Shown piece by piece: positions 63,875 through 64,000 of a stretch of 64,000 nt of DNA. The number at the start of each line of letters is the position of its first letter. The first letter of the stretch is position 1. The stretch is from Gloeocapsopsis sp. IPPAS B-1203 (GTDB taxonomy: Bacteria; Cyanobacteriota; Cyanobacteriia; Cyanobacteriales; Chroococcidiopsidaceae), in assembly GCF_002749975.1 (NCBI RefSeq), contig NZ_PEIG01000013.1:101139-165138 (forward strand), read 5' to 3'. Made by a program: the position numbers and the translations under genes. Under the pieces are notes generated by a model, which made no database searches, had not been told where the DNA came from, and saw nothing but the letters and a program-made list of their open reading frames with translations.

Positions 63875-64000
63875 CTGTACAGCCAAAAATTTGACTGTAT
63901 ATACAGGTAAATATGAGCGTACATTGTTATATTGGAATTCCAATATAACAATGTACGCTCATATTTACCTGTATATACAGTCAAATTTTTGGCTGTACAG
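63875..64000. repeat. Perfect 126-bp palindrome reaching the window edge
   Basis: 63875-63937 is exactly the reverse complement of 63938-64000, without spacer; the axis lies inside GAATTC (ATTGGAATTCCAAT). Each visible arm starts with CTGTACAG and contains CTGTATATACAG. The right arm is cut by the window end, so the true palindrome may be longer. Confidence 0.97.

Noticed and set aside
63885..63912. Resemblance of TTTGACTGTATATACAG to part of a Cas12k tracrRNA
   Set aside because: Only a short hairpin-like match inside a palindrome; no other tracrRNA or CRISPR repeat part is visible.
1..64000. CRISPR arrays, tRNA or rRNA genes
   Set aside because: No regularly spaced repeat array, cloverleaf or rRNA segment was found on either strand.

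Overview
The window looks cyanobacterial. GCGATCGC-type octamers are scattered through it, and it carries cyanobacterium-typical families: DUF1830, DUF2808, SLH-domain porins, NrsR/RppA-like two-component pairs, a ZiaR/ZiaA-type zinc unit and an IsiB-type flavodoxin. It is an accessory metal-resistance region, on a plasmid or genomic island; the sequence does not say which. Besides many metal genes it holds degraded metabolic genes, IS debris and transposon ends.

Layout. 1-4303: the 5' part of an HME-RND pump and a shortened adaptor, divergent from an OmpR-type regulator/kinase pair. 4332-10929: SmtB/ZiaR repressor and operator, Zn P-type ATPase, VKOR-thioredoxin fusion, TPR protein, CDF-like protein, CPBP protease. 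11204-17329: CopB-type ATPase, then TolC, DUF1830 and a second kinase/regulator pair on the minus strand. 17678-24419: small secreted proteins, two DUF2808 proteins and two porins. 24545-33924: CusBA-like pump with a lipoprotein, CopM-like DUF305 proteins and a multicopper oxidase. 34474-38007: lnt-like gene, then decayed hydrolase and purT genes. 38299-40095: Cys-rich copper-storage protein and a copper chaperone gene cut by an IS4-like element. 40259-49099: NarL-type two-component pair, DsbA/thioredoxin-reductase-like redox genes, monooxygenase, TetR and AraC regulators. 49318-60942: a MerR-centred copper region (HxHP protein, CopZ, CopA, 30-residue membrane peptide, cupredoxin-like protein, MerR, flavodoxin, glutaredoxin-MauE protein, HAE-RND pump). 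61000-64000: nested mobile-element debris and a perfect palindrome reaching the window edge.

Two regulatory codes join the genes. Eleven direct repeats of the form ATGAAAT-N4-ATGAAAT (11-bp period) lie upstream of CopB, both DUF2808 genes, a porin, the CusBA operon, both DUF305 genes, the Cys-rich storage protein and both NrsR-like systems, which suggests one OmpR-type regulon. Nine promoters have a 20-bp spacer holding a CTCTCCAG-N4-CTGGAGAG-like palindrome, the MerR architecture. They lie upstream of copM, the multicopper oxidase, both copper-chaperone copies, the HxHP gene, merR itself, flavodoxin, the glutaredoxin/RND operon, and one promoter whose gene has been destroyed.

The least expected features are (i) two nested left ends and TnsB fragments resembling type V-K CRISPR-associated transposons (61299-62755), (ii) the 126-bp spacerless palindrome at 63875-64000, (iii) a candidate small RNA placed directly under one of the direct-repeat boxes, and (iv) an exact 72-bp tandem duplication of the ATP-binding N-box in a histidine kinase.
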